This document shows positions 26,500 to 35,746 of a stretch of 64,000 nt of DNA, one piece after another. Position numbers and translations under genes: made by a program. The notes beneath the pieces are model-generated. The model did no database searches. It saw nothing but the letters and a program-made list of their open reading frames with translations, and was not told the DNA's origin. Source of the DNA: Croceimicrobium sp965656185 (GTDB lineage Bacteria > Bacteroidota > Bacteroidia > Flavobacteriales > Schleiferiaceae). Each line of letters opens with the position of its first letter. The stretch's first letter is position 1. The stretch covers positions 1 to 64,000 of the forward strand of contig CBFHJH010000007.1 of NCBI GenBank assembly GCA_965656185.1, given 5' to 3'.

Positions 26500-28221
26500 T
26501 TAACGCACGTCAATTACTTTATTGGTAATAGGCTGATCGAACCAAGTCTGAGAGTTGCTACCGCTACTTATGACCCATGCCTGAAAAAGTGGGTAAGCTT
26601 CCACCATATTAACTTCCTCGGCTGGGGTGCGGTAGTGATTGTTGCTAATGATCTCAAAGGCCCAGGGTAAGCCTGATTCGGTGCGGAAGTCACCATTATC
26701 TAGGAGGGTGTTCGCTAAACTTGCATCGAATGCGGCAGAAGGAACGATGCCCGGGCGGTGCACTTCACGGCCTCTCTCATTTGAACGGAAGAGGTAAAGT
26801 TCTGGAATAAAATCCACCGTGAGTCCAGGTTTAAAGCTTAGAGTGAACTTCAAGGTATCTGGGGTGGCAGTTGGACCAATTCCATTATTTCGGTATTGGT
26901 TGTTTACGGTTTCAACTACATCATCACTTAAAATAAAGCCATTGGTGTTTAAGGGGTCATTGCTGATGTCCCCGCTGAAATTGTCCGTAATCTCGGCATT
27001 GAAAAAGCCGTTATTATTGTTTCGCAGTAACAAGCCAATACCATTTCGAACCCCGGCGCCTATAGCGTCAATACTTACTTCAAAGTTAGCCTCAACCAAT
27101 TCATTAGCGCCACTCCGAATGATCTCAACTTTCTGATTCAGAGCTAGGTCATTAAAGTCGTAATCTCCTAAAGCAGGCCAAAGGTCTTCAAAAACCACTG
27201 TTTGACGTCCGTGACTAGGAAAGAAAGAACGACTAGCTCTTGCCGGGTCTTGAGGGAAGTCATCCACCTCATCTTGTACCCCATCACCGTCTTCATCACA
27301 TTCGATACGGAAATTATCCAAGAGGTTTCCCGAAGAGGGGCTACCACTACTAGAGGATACAGCTTCGAATACAAAAACCGTTGTGGTTTGATTGGCGGGA
27401 ATATCATAAGTGCCGAAGTGATGCCCCCAGGCATTATTATCGTCCGATATTGTTTTCTGAGTCACCGCGTTGGCAACACTTTCGCCAATTTTCACGCGAG
27501 CTACATCGACACCATTACGACCGCGGTGAAAGACTGACCAGCGAATGGTAGTGCCTGGTTCAAGGCAAAGGGTTTGGTACAGCGCAGCAGCACTATTTGC
27601 ATTGATCTCAAAAAACTGCCTTCCCTCTTGAGCGGGAGTGTTAAAGAAACCATCGGTCCAAATTTCTATCAATCCATCTGGAGCAGTGGTTTCCCAACCG
27701 GGTACCTGACTTTCATCAAATAAACCATATGTACCGGGAATAGCTGGCTCCTCAGCAAGATTATTAATGATGGTTTGAGCGCAGTTGGTGCAAGAGCCGT
27801 TCTGGGAAAGCGACCGTTTTCCGCCTAGGTCCTCTAAGCGGAAGGTATAACGGCCGGGTCCATTAACATCAAAACGCTGGTCCGTATAAGGGAAATGAAT
27901 TTTAACATCATCGTTTGAAGGCAGTTCAACGTCGAAACTGGCTGAATTACCGTGGACCCTAACTTTTTGCAAAACATTTCCCTTAGAATCTTCCAAGAAC
28001 ATCATTTCTTGGTCCAAGGAGATATTATCTGGGTTACTGAATAGAACCAGGATCTCTCCGGTTTTGCTGGCCGACCATTCGAAATCTGAACTTACGCTCA
28101 TATCTTTCATGTGATCTACTAGGGTTGGGGTGCTGGAAGTCGCTGGTTCCTCGTCTCTGGAACAGGACCAAATCAATGAGAGGGCCAAAAGGGAGTACAG
28201 ACCCATGTTCTTTAAATGCAT
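26500..28221 (-). CDS. LruC domain-containing lipoprotein
   Basis: The 573-residue product has a lipoprotein signal with lipobox cysteine in SLIWSCSRDEE. A central calcium-loop-like stretch (DEDGDGVQDEVDDFPQDP, about 308-325) is followed by the LruC domain (about 330-560), recognised by FEDLWPALGDYDFNDLALN and the C-terminal portion with pattern W..SG. LruC proteins of Bacteroidetes and Leptospira are surface or outer-membrane associated with no known reaction. A possible alternative start is Met6. The gene has no operon partner. Confidence 0.82.
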   Translation of the reverse strand: MHLKNMGLYSLLALSLIWSCSRDEEPATSSTPTLVDHMKDMSVSSDFEWSASKTGEILVLFSNPDNISLDQEMMFLEDSKGNVLQKVRVHGNSASFDVELPSNDDVKIHFPYTDQRFDVNGPGRYTFRLEDLGGKRSLSQNGSCTNCAQTIINNLAEEPAIPGTYGLFDESQVPGWETTAPDGLIEIWTDGFFNTPAQEGRQFFEINANSAAALYQTLCLEPGTTIRWSVFHRGRNGVDVARVKIGESVANAVTQKTISDDNNAWGHHFGTYDIPANQTTTVFVFEAVSSSSGSPSSGNLLDNFRIECDEDGDGVQDEVDDFPQDPARASRSFFPSHGRQTVVFEDLWPALGDYDFNDLALNQKVEIIRSGANELVEANFEVSIDAIGAGVRNGIGLLLRNNNNGFFNAEITDNFSGDISNDPLNTNGFILSDDVVETVNNQYRNNGIGPTATPDTLKFTLSFKPGLTVDFIPELYLFRSNERGREVHRPGIVPSAAFDASLANTLLDNGDFRTESGLPWAFEIISNNHYRTPAEEVNMVEAYPLFQAWVISSGSNSQTWFDQPITNKVIDVR

Positions 28222-28275
28222 ATGAATGAGGTAATTGGATAATTGTTCAAGATAAGACTTTTAAGGAGTGAAAGC

Positions 28276-29274
28276 TTATAAATACCAGTAATCTTCGCCT
28301 GGTTTTAAGTGACGAGAATATAGGAAGTCTTCGAGTGCGCGTTTTTCAGAAGGGTTAGGATAAACCCCGATCAAGAGCCTTAAACCGGGCTTAGGTTGAA
28401 TCCGTCGATAATCCTCGATCATATGACCGTTTATTCCTTCGGGGTATCGGCTGGGCTCTAGATCCATCCACCGAAAGGCTACCTGATGACGGTCTAAGAT
28501 GCTGGCGCTCAAGCGGGCCTTTTTGCCGCTGCCCCACAAACAGAGCTCTGTAAATTCTTCTAATTCTAAAAAGCGCTTTAGCTTTAGCTGGAAGAAACTT
28601 TCTTGCGCATAATCCGCTGAATTGCGAGAAGTCCGTTGCGGGTGTTCTCGCCAAAGTAGCGTAGTACTTTGCAAGCATTCGATTTCAAAACCATTCTGGT
28701 AACAGCGAAAACACCAATCATAATCTTCGGGATATTCTAAGCCACTGAAGCCTCCAATCGCGTGTAATTGTGCGCTAGACATGAGCCAGTTAGGAGAGGC
28801 AATAACGCATTCACGGTAAATTTCCGACCATTGCAGTTTACTGATATTAACCTGATTGATCCACTGCTGGTATTTTTGATAACCTTTTGAAATAGGTCGG
28901 TCCGAAAAATATTGTACCATGCCGGTTACAATAGTCTTAGGATTGGCTCCGCGAATTAAATCGTACATTTTCTGTAAACGGCCTTCTGGCATCAGGTCAT
29001 CGGAATCAAAGCGGCCCACGTACTTGCTCCGGCAATGGTTAAAGGCTTCGGATAAAGCAGGGATTATACCATGTTCTGGGTTTAAATGGAGCTGAATGCG
29101 CGAATCCTTTTTCTGATAGGCCTCCGCTATTTCGGCACTTCGGTCCGTAGAATGGTCATTTACCATGATGAGTTGCCAGTCTTCAAAATCTTGCTGTAGC
29201 ACAGATTCTACCGCTTCACCCAAATACTTTTCGGTGTTTTTGAAGGGCATAAGAATGGCAATGGTATACTCCAT
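28276..29274 (-). CDS. Family 2 glycosyltransferase
   Basis: The 332-residue product has a GT-A fold at residues 1-210: nucleotide-binding start IAILMPFKNTEKYLGEAVES, VNDHSTDRS, and the metal-binding GRFDSDDLM. It likely transfers a sugar to a lipid or glycan on the cytoplasmic side of the membrane. The C-terminal 110 residues (with LLIGVYPNPSEKRALEDFL) are less conserved. It is a stand-alone gene divergent from an aspartyl protease gene; donor and acceptor cannot be deduced. Confidence 0.88.
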   Translation of the reverse strand: MEYTIAILMPFKNTEKYLGEAVESVLQQDFEDWQLIMVNDHSTDRSAEIAEAYQKKDSRIQLHLNPEHGIIPALSEAFNHCRSKYVGRFDSDDLMPEGRLQKMYDLIRGANPKTIVTGMVQYFSDRPISKGYQKYQQWINQVNISKLQWSEIYRECVIASPNWLMSSAQLHAIGGFSGLEYPEDYDWCFRCYQNGFEIECLQSTTLLWREHPQRTSRNSADYAQESFFQLKLKRFLELEEFTELCLWGSGKKARLSASILDRHQVAFRWMDLEPSRYPEGINGHMIEDYRRIQPKPGLRLLIGVYPNPSEKRALEDFLYSRHLKPGEDYWYL

Positions 29275-29303
29275 TTTTGTAGCTTGCTGAATATCTTAGC
29301 TTT

Positions 29304-30473
29304 ATGAGAAACTGGACCAATCTTGTCTTGATCTTAGCCTTGAGCTTCTCCTGTAAAAATAGTGAAGTTCTTTTTGGACAAGGCCGTATTATCAGTAGCA
29401 GTGATGACCCAATTTCGCTGGACATTACTATTGAACGCAACTTAATCATTGTTCCAGTAGAAATCGACGGCAAGAGCTACCGCTTCCTTTTCGATAGTGG
29501 GGCACCTTTGGTCGTTTCTAAGGAGCTTAGCGAGTCACTGGGGATGAAGGTCTTGAAGCGTAGTAATGTACGCGATTCACAGGGAAAGATTAATAAGCAG
29601 AATTATGTGCGTATAGAGTCCTTAAGTATGGGGGGAGAGGAATTCCAGGGTTTTACCGCTATTGAAGCAGATCTTCGATTCAGTCCGCTTTTGCGTTGCA
29701 TGAACTTTGATGGGGTTTTAGGCGCCAACTTGATGCAGTATCGCTATTGGGAAATTAACTCGGCCGATAGCACCCTCATTATGTCAAAATCTAAAGCCCA
29801 CTGGAATTGGCAGGGTAAAACTACTTACCGGATTCCTTTCACTACCAAGACTACTCGTACTCCGGTGCTGCGGTTGCCGATCAATGGCCTGAAAGTTAGT
29901 GGCATTACCTTTGACACCGGTTCTAGCGGGGTGTTATCCTTGCCCAAAAAAGTTAAGGAGGGCTTAGATCCCGACTCCTTGGTCTTCGATCAAGCGGGTT
30001 ATTTAAGTGGTGGCCTTTTTGGTTCAACCTTAGATAGTTCGGAAGAGCACATGCTTTCCTTCGATTTCCCCGATACTAATTTTTACTTTCCGGTAGAGTT
30101 CGAATCAACCAAGCGAGCGGGCTTATTGGGGATGAATTTTCTAAAGCACTTTCGGGTCTTTATCGATTGGCCGGCTAAGGAAATTGGCTTGCAGTCGCCA
30201 AGGCCTTTTGTGGCCAATGCCATTTGGCCACTCGGTCCTTATTTCGATCAGGGAATTATTGTGGGTAGCCGCAATAGCTTAATCGCAGAGCAGAATATAG
30301 CCGGAATTGAGCTTGGTGATACTATTATTGCCTGTAATGGGGTAGACTATTCAAATGCCGACCGCGATGATTTCTGCCGTATTCTGGAGCAATTCTCACA
30401 GGAGCAGGAACAATTGAAAATTGAGATCAAGGGGAAAGGAGTTTTTGAGATCTACCGAAGACGCCCTTATTAG
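29304..30473 (+). CDS. Two-lobed retropepsin-like aspartyl protease lipoprotein with PDZ domain
   Basis: The 389-residue product has a lipobox cysteine in LALSFSCKN. It contains two aspartic protease half-sites in one chain, D64-S-G in FLFDSGAP and D204-T-G in ITFDTGSSG, followed by a C-terminal PDZ domain (about 310-389, with GIELGDTIIACNG). Clan AA retropepsin-like proteases of this layout are common in Bacteroidetes; substrates are unknown. The first catalytic motif is DSG rather than DTG. The stop TAG shares bases with the stop of the convergent YyaL-like gene. Confidence 0.82.
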   Translation: MRNWTNLVLILALSFSCKNSEVLFGQGRIISSSDDPISLDITIERNLIIVPVEIDGKSYRFLFDSGAPLVVSKELSESLGMKVLKRSNVRDSQGKINKQNYVRIESLSMGGEEFQGFTAIEADLRFSPLLRCMNFDGVLGANLMQYRYWEINSADSTLIMSKSKAHWNWQGKTTYRIPFTTKTTRTPVLRLPINGLKVSGITFDTGSSGVLSLPKKVKEGLDPDSLVFDQAGYLSGGLFGSTLDSSEEHMLSFDFPDTNFYFPVEFESTKRAGLLGMNFLKHFRVFIDWPAKEIGLQSPRPFVANAIWPLGPYFDQGIIVGSRNSLIAEQNIAGIELGDTIIACNGVDYSNADRDDFCRILEQFSQEQEQLKIEIKGKGVFEIYRRRPY

Positions 30474-32575
30474 GAAAAATCTTCACGAAACTCTTTTGGA
30501 TTACGATAGGGCAATTGGCAGCTGCCTTCCTGGCATGGATAGATCAGAGTGCCACTTGTGGGCAATCGTTCCTGGAACACTGGAATATCCGATGCTTGTT
30601 CGCTCCATAAAAGTAGCTGATCGGGGCCTTGCGTTTTCATTAGGTCTTGGTAAAAACTCTGAGCCTCGCTTCCGCTGATCACGACCTCATAAAAAGGGTA
30701 GGCTTGGTGTAAGCCTAAGTCAGCCCAATGGGCATAAGATTCGCCGTATTCCAATACCTGTTCTTTCAGATGACCTAAGTTTTGGCGTGCCTGCTCACGG
30801 TAAGCAGAACGATCTAGAATTAAGCCTAATTTAAATAAATTATGGGCCATAACGGCATTGGCACTAGGAATCACGTTATCTGCCGTTTCCATGGAACGGG
30901 CAATCAGCTGTTCACCCTCTTTGGGGCGGGTGTAAAATAAGCCACTATTGCGATCTTCGAAATGAGACTGGCTTAGTTTACACCACTTTTCTGCATGTTC
31001 TAAGTAAGTAGTTTTACCGGTAATCTGATATAGGTTGATGAAGGCTTCGATTGTAAAGGCATAATCTTCAAGCAAGCCTTGGATGTGACTCTCCCCTTGA
31101 CGCCAGGCGTGACGAAGGTTAAGGCCATCACTTTGTTCTTTTAGGATCCATCGAGCAGTGGTTTCGGCTAATGCTAAATATTCGTCCTGCTCAAAACTTT
31201 TATAAGCTTCACAAAGTCCGCTAATTGCTAGCGCGTTCCAGCTCGTTAAAGCCTTATCGTCTAAACCTGGACGCACTCGCTTTTCCCTGGCTTCAAACAA
31301 AGTTTTTTGCCAAAGCTCTAGCCGCGCCTCAAGTTCTGCTGTACTTATTTGAAAGTTGGCCGCTATTTGTTCTGCGCTTTTGTCGCGCAGCAAAATGTAA
31401 TGGCCTTTTTCCCAAAGTCCTTTTTCGTTCACATTGTAATAGGCCGCAAAGAGAGCCCAATCCTCGCTGGGAATAAGGGCTTGAAGTTCCTCAGCTTGCC
31501 AAACGTAGAATTTACCTTCCTCCCCTTCGCTATCAGCGTCAAGCGCCGAGTAAAAAGCACCTGAATCGTCGCGAAGCTCTCGCTTAAGAAAAGAAATCGT
31601 TTCACGCACCACCTGCTTATAAAGTTCATTGGGCTTATGCCGATAGGCCTTGCTGTATAGACCAATCAACTGGGCATTGTCGTACAACATCTTCTCAAAA
31701 TGCGGTACTTTCCAGTAAGCATCTACCGAATAGCGTGCAAAACCGCCCCCAATTTGGTCGTAGATCCCACCAAAAGCCATTTTTTCTAAAGTAAGTTCTA
31801 GGTGAGCCAAGGCAGCTTGATTACCGCTTAAAATGCCGTAATCGAGCAAATAATTTAAGTTGACCGGCATGGGGAATTTAGGAGCTCGATTAGGGCCGCC
31901 ATGCTTTGCATCTAAGCTGTTTTGCCAGTTTTCGAAAACAGAATCGGCTTGCACTTCGCTGTACTCCAGGGCTTCACGTTTAAGGGCGATCAATTGGCTT
32001 TGCTTTATCCCTTGAGTTAGTTGTTCGGCATAGGTCAGTACTTTTTCGCGGTCTTGATGGTACATTTTAGATAGCTCCTGGAGCACTTTCATCCATTTTT
32101 CACGTGGTACATAGGTGGCGCCCCAAATCGGTCTTCCATCGGGAAGGCAAACTACATTTAAAGGCCAGCCGCCTTGATTGGTCATTAATTGAAGAGCACG
32201 CATGTAAATTTCATCGATATCGGGCCTTTCTTCACGATCTACTTTAATACTAATGAAGCTTTTATTCATTACCCTAGCGGCCCGGTCGTCTTCAAAAACT
32301 TCATGCTCCATTACGTGGCACCAATGACAGGCACTGTAGCCAATGCTCACGATCAATAGTTTGTCCTCGCTTTTGGCTTGCTCCAAGGCTTTTTCGCCCC
32401 AGGGAAACCAGTTTACAGGGTTAGTGGCGTGTTGTAATAAATAAGGGCTCCGAGAATTCGCGAGCTTATTGTGAGGATTAGACATATTGCTAGTATTTTC
32501 GCAGGCGATGCAAAGTAAGGACCCCAGAAGCAGAAAAATGTAACTCTTTCTTGCAAAGCCTACCATCGTTAACAT
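30470..32575 (-). CDS. YyaL/DUF255 thioredoxin-domain protein
   Basis: I prefer the ATG at 32575 because a -7 element at 32607-32614 would place the transcript start near the earlier ATG at 32599. The 701-residue product has a lipobox-like segment (GSLLCIAC), an N-terminal thioredoxin-like domain with CHWC in GYSACHWCHVMEHEVF, and a C-terminal (alpha/alpha)6-barrel like N-acylglucosamine 2-epimerases. The highly conserved NPVNWFPWG is present. The family (spermatogenesis-associated protein 20 in animals) has no proven reaction. Possible membrane anchoring is notable, since most relatives are cytoplasmic. Confidence 0.9.
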   Translation of the reverse strand: MLTMVGFARKSYIFLLLGSLLCIACENTSNMSNPHNKLANSRSPYLLQHATNPVNWFPWGEKALEQAKSEDKLLIVSIGYSACHWCHVMEHEVFEDDRAARVMNKSFISIKVDREERPDIDEIYMRALQLMTNQGGWPLNVVCLPDGRPIWGATYVPREKWMKVLQELSKMYHQDREKVLTYAEQLTQGIKQSQLIALKREALEYSEVQADSVFENWQNSLDAKHGGPNRAPKFPMPVNLNYLLDYGILSGNQAALAHLELTLEKMAFGGIYDQIGGGFARYSVDAYWKVPHFEKMLYDNAQLIGLYSKAYRHKPNELYKQVVRETISFLKRELRDDSGAFYSALDADSEGEEGKFYVWQAEELQALIPSEDWALFAAYYNVNEKGLWEKGHYILLRDKSAEQIAANFQISTAELEARLELWQKTLFEAREKRVRPGLDDKALTSWNALAISGLCEAYKSFEQDEYLALAETTARWILKEQSDGLNLRHAWRQGESHIQGLLEDYAFTIEAFINLYQITGKTTYLEHAEKWCKLSQSHFEDRNSGLFYTRPKEGEQLIARSMETADNVIPSANAVMAHNLFKLGLILDRSAYREQARQNLGHLKEQVLEYGESYAHWADLGLHQAYPFYEVVISGSEAQSFYQDLMKTQGPDQLLLWSEQASDIPVFQERLPTSGTLIYPCQEGSCQLPYRNPKEFREDFS

Positions 32576-32594
32576 GGAGATAACATTAGATTTC

Positions 32595-32602
32595 AACATT
32601 TG
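32595..32602 (+). promoter_or_regulatory. Putative -7 element AACATTTG for the phosphate transporter
   Basis: Seven of eight match TAnnTTTG; 30 bases before the PiT ATG. It faces the minus-strand element at 32607-32614. Confidence 0.4.
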
Positions 32603-32606
32603 TATC

Positions 32607-32614
32607 CAAATTTA
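32607..32614 (-). promoter_or_regulatory. -7 element TAAATTTG for the YyaL-like gene
   Basis: Perfect TAnnTTTG match on the minus strand, four bases from the oppositely directed element for the phosphate transporter. Confidence 0.5.
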
Positions 32615-32632
32615 AAGCTCATCGAGCCATCC

Positions 32633-34168
32633 ATGGACTACTACCTCATTTTAGTTATTGCATTATTGATTCTCGCTATTGGCGACCTGGTAGTAGGAGT
32701 TAGTAATGATGCGGTAAACTTTCTTACTTCGGCCATTGGCTCCAAGGTGGCTTCAAGGAAAACTATTTTGATCATTGCCGCTCTAGGAGTTTTTGTGGGC
32801 GCGGCCTTTTCATCAGGTATGATGGAAGTTGCCCGTAAGGGAATCTTTAATCCGGGTTATTTCTCCTTTGCCGATGTAATGGTAGTCTTCATGGCGGTAA
32901 TGATTACCGATCTCATTTTGCTCGATACCTTTAATACATTTGGCTTACCGACTAGCACCACCGTTTCTATCGTTTTTGAATTATTGGGAGCTAGCTTTAT
33001 GGTGGGTTACCTTATGCTGCAAGATGGCACTCACCCCGAATTAGGTATCTGGGATTTGATCAATACCGCAAAGGCCGGTCAGATCATATCAGGGATATTC
33101 ATATCTATTGGCGTAGCATTTAGTATTGGTGCCTTAGCTCAGTGGATCTCTCGTTTGTGGTTTACCTTTAATATCCGCCGAGGCGTAAAGAAATACGGAG
33201 CGCTTTTCGGAGCTATTTGCATGACCATTATCATCTACTTTTTGCTGATAAAAGGTATAAAGGGAGCAGACTTTGGTGCATCCGTGAATCGCTTCTTCAA
33301 AGAGCAAACCTTACAGATCGTGCTCTATACTTTTGGCTTTAGTCTGGTCATGTTATACGTGGTACAGCGTTGGGCTAATATTAATCCACTCAAGGTCGTA
33401 GTCTTGGCCGGTACCTTTTCTTTAGCTATGGCTTTCGCTGGAAACGATTTGGTAAACTTTATTGGCGTGCCTATTACGGGTTACCAATCTTATGGGATGT
33501 GGCAAGAGTCGGGCTTGGCAGCCGAAGCCTTTAGTATGAGCTCTCTGGCCGAAGCGGTGCAAACCCCCAAAATTCTGCTTTTCATTGCTGGCTTGATCAT
33601 GGTAGTAACCTTATGGTTCTCGGCCAAGGCACGCAAAGTGACCGATACTTCGGTTAAATTGGGGAGTCAGGGGGCGGTAGACGAACGCTTTAAGCCCAAT
33701 AAGATCTCCAGCGGAATAATCTCAGTGGCAACCGGTTTTAGTAATTTCTTCACGGCCATTATTCCGAATCGTACCCTCTCGCGGATTGAAGAACGCTTTA
33801 CTTTACAAGAGCTTAGCGAGGATGATAAACCTGCCTTTGACCTATTAAGGGCGTCGGTTAACTTGGTAATAGCGAGTATTCTAATTGCTTTTGCTTCCTC
33901 TTTAAGATTACCTCTTTCCACCACCTATGTTTCTTTCATGGTAGCCATGGGGGCTAGTTTAGCCGATCGTGCCTGGGGTGCCGGCAGTGCGCCCTATCGG
34001 GTAGCTGGTGTAGTAAGTGTTATTGGGGGCTGGTTCCTTACCGCGATAGCTGCTTTTACAGCTTCAGCCTTGGTTGCACTGGCCATTTATTATGGTGGTT
34101 TTTGGGTGGCCATGATCCTTTTCTTGGTAGCCTTAGGCGCTCTCATCCATAGTAATCGCAAGAAGTAG
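32633..34168 (+). CDS. PiT-family inorganic phosphate transporter
   Basis: From the ATG at 32633 the product has 511 residues (a TTG at 32600 would add 11). It contains the duplicated PiT signature: GVSNDAVNFLTSAIGSKVA near the start and the second half GNDLVNFIGVPITGYQS, each with the conserved Asn-Asp and neighbouring Pro-Thr-Ser-Thr (GLPTSTTVS; LPLSTTYVS). About twelve membrane helices are visible. It imports phosphate with a cation. The gene is single and ends at a convergent terminator. Confidence 0.93.
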   Translation: MDYYLILVIALLILAIGDLVVGVSNDAVNFLTSAIGSKVASRKTILIIAALGVFVGAAFSSGMMEVARKGIFNPGYFSFADVMVVFMAVMITDLILLDTFNTFGLPTSTTVSIVFELLGASFMVGYLMLQDGTHPELGIWDLINTAKAGQIISGIFISIGVAFSIGALAQWISRLWFTFNIRRGVKKYGALFGAICMTIIIYFLLIKGIKGADFGASVNRFFKEQTLQIVLYTFGFSLVMLYVVQRWANINPLKVVVLAGTFSLAMAFAGNDLVNFIGVPITGYQSYGMWQESGLAAEAFSMSSLAEAVQTPKILLFIAGLIMVVTLWFSAKARKVTDTSVKLGSQGAVDERFKPNKISSGIISVATGFSNFFTAIIPNRTLSRIEERFTLQELSEDDKPAFDLLRASVNLVIASILIAFASSLRLPLSTTYVSFMVAMGASLADRAWGAGSAPYRVAGVVSVIGGWFLTAIAAFTASALVALAIYYGGFWVAMILFLVALGALIHSNRKK

Positions 34169-34183
34169 TACTAGCTTTAGATC

Positions 34184-34218
34184 AAAAAAAAGCCCCACTA
34201 AACAGTGAGGCCCTTTTC
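34184..34218. terminator. Bidirectional terminator between PiT and M20 genes
   Basis: Hairpin with arms around gccccact and agtgaggc, A run before and T run after, between convergent genes. Confidence 0.72.
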
Positions 34219-34233
34219 TAATAGATTCCTTTC

Positions 34234-35622
34234 TTAAGCATTCAGCGCTTTAAAGTGCTTAAAGAAGTGGGGGATTGTTTCAATTCCTTTATAGAAGTTG
34301 AACAGGCCATAGTGCTCATTCGGAGAATGAATAGCATCACTATCTAGCCCAAAGCCCATTAAGATCGATTTCAATCCTAATTCTTGCTCAAATAATGCTA
34401 CGATCGGGATACTACCTCCGCTGCGCACTGGCACAGGAGTTTTTCCAAAGCTCTCTTCCATAGCTGCACTGGCCGCTTGGTAACCGGGGTTGTCTACCGG
34501 GGAAACATAAGGTAATCCGCCGTGATGAGGCTCTACCTCCACTTTCACGCTGGGAGGAGCGATGCTTTTAAAGTGTTTTAAAAACAGCTCTGTAATTTTA
34601 TCTGGATCTTGATTAGGTACAAGTCGCATAGAGATCTTAGCCTTGGCCCAAGAAGGAATTACGGTTTTGGCTCCTTCTCCCATATAGCCGCCCCAAATAC
34701 CATTAACATCGAGGGTAGGGCGGATAGAAGCTCTTTCTGGAGTGCTGTAGCCTAATTCGCCGTGTACGTCGCTTAGGTCTAAGGCTTCTTTATAAGCTTC
34801 TAGGTTAAAAGGGGCTTCTGCCATAGCCTTGCGCTCGGCATCACTTAATTCCTGAACGTCTTCGTAAAATCCGGGTATAGTAATATGCTTATTGTCGTCT
34901 TGCAGACTGGCGATCATTTTGGTGAGCACATTGATCGGGTTAGCCACAGCACCGCCGTATAGGCCAGAGTGTAGATCCCGATTTGGGCCAGTTACCTTAA
35001 CTTCAACGTAGCTCAATCCTCGTAGCCCTGTGGTGATACTAGGGGTGTCATTGGCGATCATGCCAGTGTCTGATATAAGGATCACGTCCGCAGCTAGCTT
35101 TTCTTTATTGCGCTTCACAAACCAGCCTAGGTTTTCTGAGCCTACCTCTTCTTCCCCTTCGATCATGAATTTTACATTACAAGCTAAGGTACCGGTGGCG
35201 TTCATCACTTCTAGGGCCTTAACATGCATAAACATCTGACCTTTATCGTCGCAGGCACCCCGGGCAAAAATGGCGCCATCTGGATGCTTATCCGTTTTAC
35301 GGATAGTGGGCTCGAAAGGTTCGGTCGTCCATAATTCCATCGGATCAGGCGGCTGTACATCGTAGTGGCCATAAACCAAAACCGTTGGTAAACTAGGATC
35401 AACGATCTTTTCAGCAAATACAATCGGGTAGCCAGGGGTTTCGCAGATCTCTACTGTATCGGCACCCGCTTTCTTTAAGCTTTCTGAAACAGCTTCGGCC
35501 GTCTTTAAAACATCGCCTTTATATTGACTATCGGCCGAAATACTAGGAATTCGTAAAATTTCGAAGAGCTCTTCTAAGAATCGCTCCTTATTATTTTCTA
35601 AATACTCTTTTTGAGAAGACAT
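34234..35622 (-). CDS. M20-family dipeptidase
   Basis: The 462-residue cytoplasmic protein has the binuclear zinc site of M20 peptidases: H in VYGHYDVQPPDP, the bridging D in ARGACDDKGQ, the catalytic and ligand glutamates in IEGEEEVGSEN, and a late His in DAIHSPNEHYG. The lid/dimerisation domain lies at about 200-365. It resembles carnosinase-like/CNDP dipeptidases that cleave dipeptides. A perfect -7 element lies 18 bases upstream. No export signal is present. Confidence 0.92.
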   Translation of the reverse strand: MSSQKEYLENNKERFLEELFEILRIPSISADSQYKGDVLKTAEAVSESLKKAGADTVEICETPGYPIVFAEKIVDPSLPTVLVYGHYDVQPPDPMELWTTEPFEPTIRKTDKHPDGAIFARGACDDKGQMFMHVKALEVMNATGTLACNVKFMIEGEEEVGSENLGWFVKRNKEKLAADVILISDTGMIANDTPSITTGLRGLSYVEVKVTGPNRDLHSGLYGGAVANPINVLTKMIASLQDDNKHITIPGFYEDVQELSDAERKAMAEAPFNLEAYKEALDLSDVHGELGYSTPERASIRPTLDVNGIWGGYMGEGAKTVIPSWAKAKISMRLVPNQDPDKITELFLKHFKSIAPPSVKVEVEPHHGGLPYVSPVDNPGYQAASAAMEESFGKTPVPVRSGGSIPIVALFEQELGLKSILMGFGLDSDAIHSPNEHYGLFNFYKGIETIPHFFKHFKALNA

Positions 35623-35639
35623 TTTGAGTGGATTTTCCT

Positions 35640-35647
35640 CAAAGGTA
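35640..35647 (-). promoter_or_regulatory. -7 element TACCTTTG for the M20 dipeptidase
   Basis: Perfect TAnnTTTG on the minus strand, 17 bases before the ATG. Confidence 0.62.
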
Positions 35648-35746
35648 CACAGCCTTAATTAATTTACCTTAGCTCAAGAACCAAAAGAATTAGCTTGGCA
35701 TTTGGGTATTCAGTGCAATTTTATCTTTTGAGTACGTTTTAGTTTT

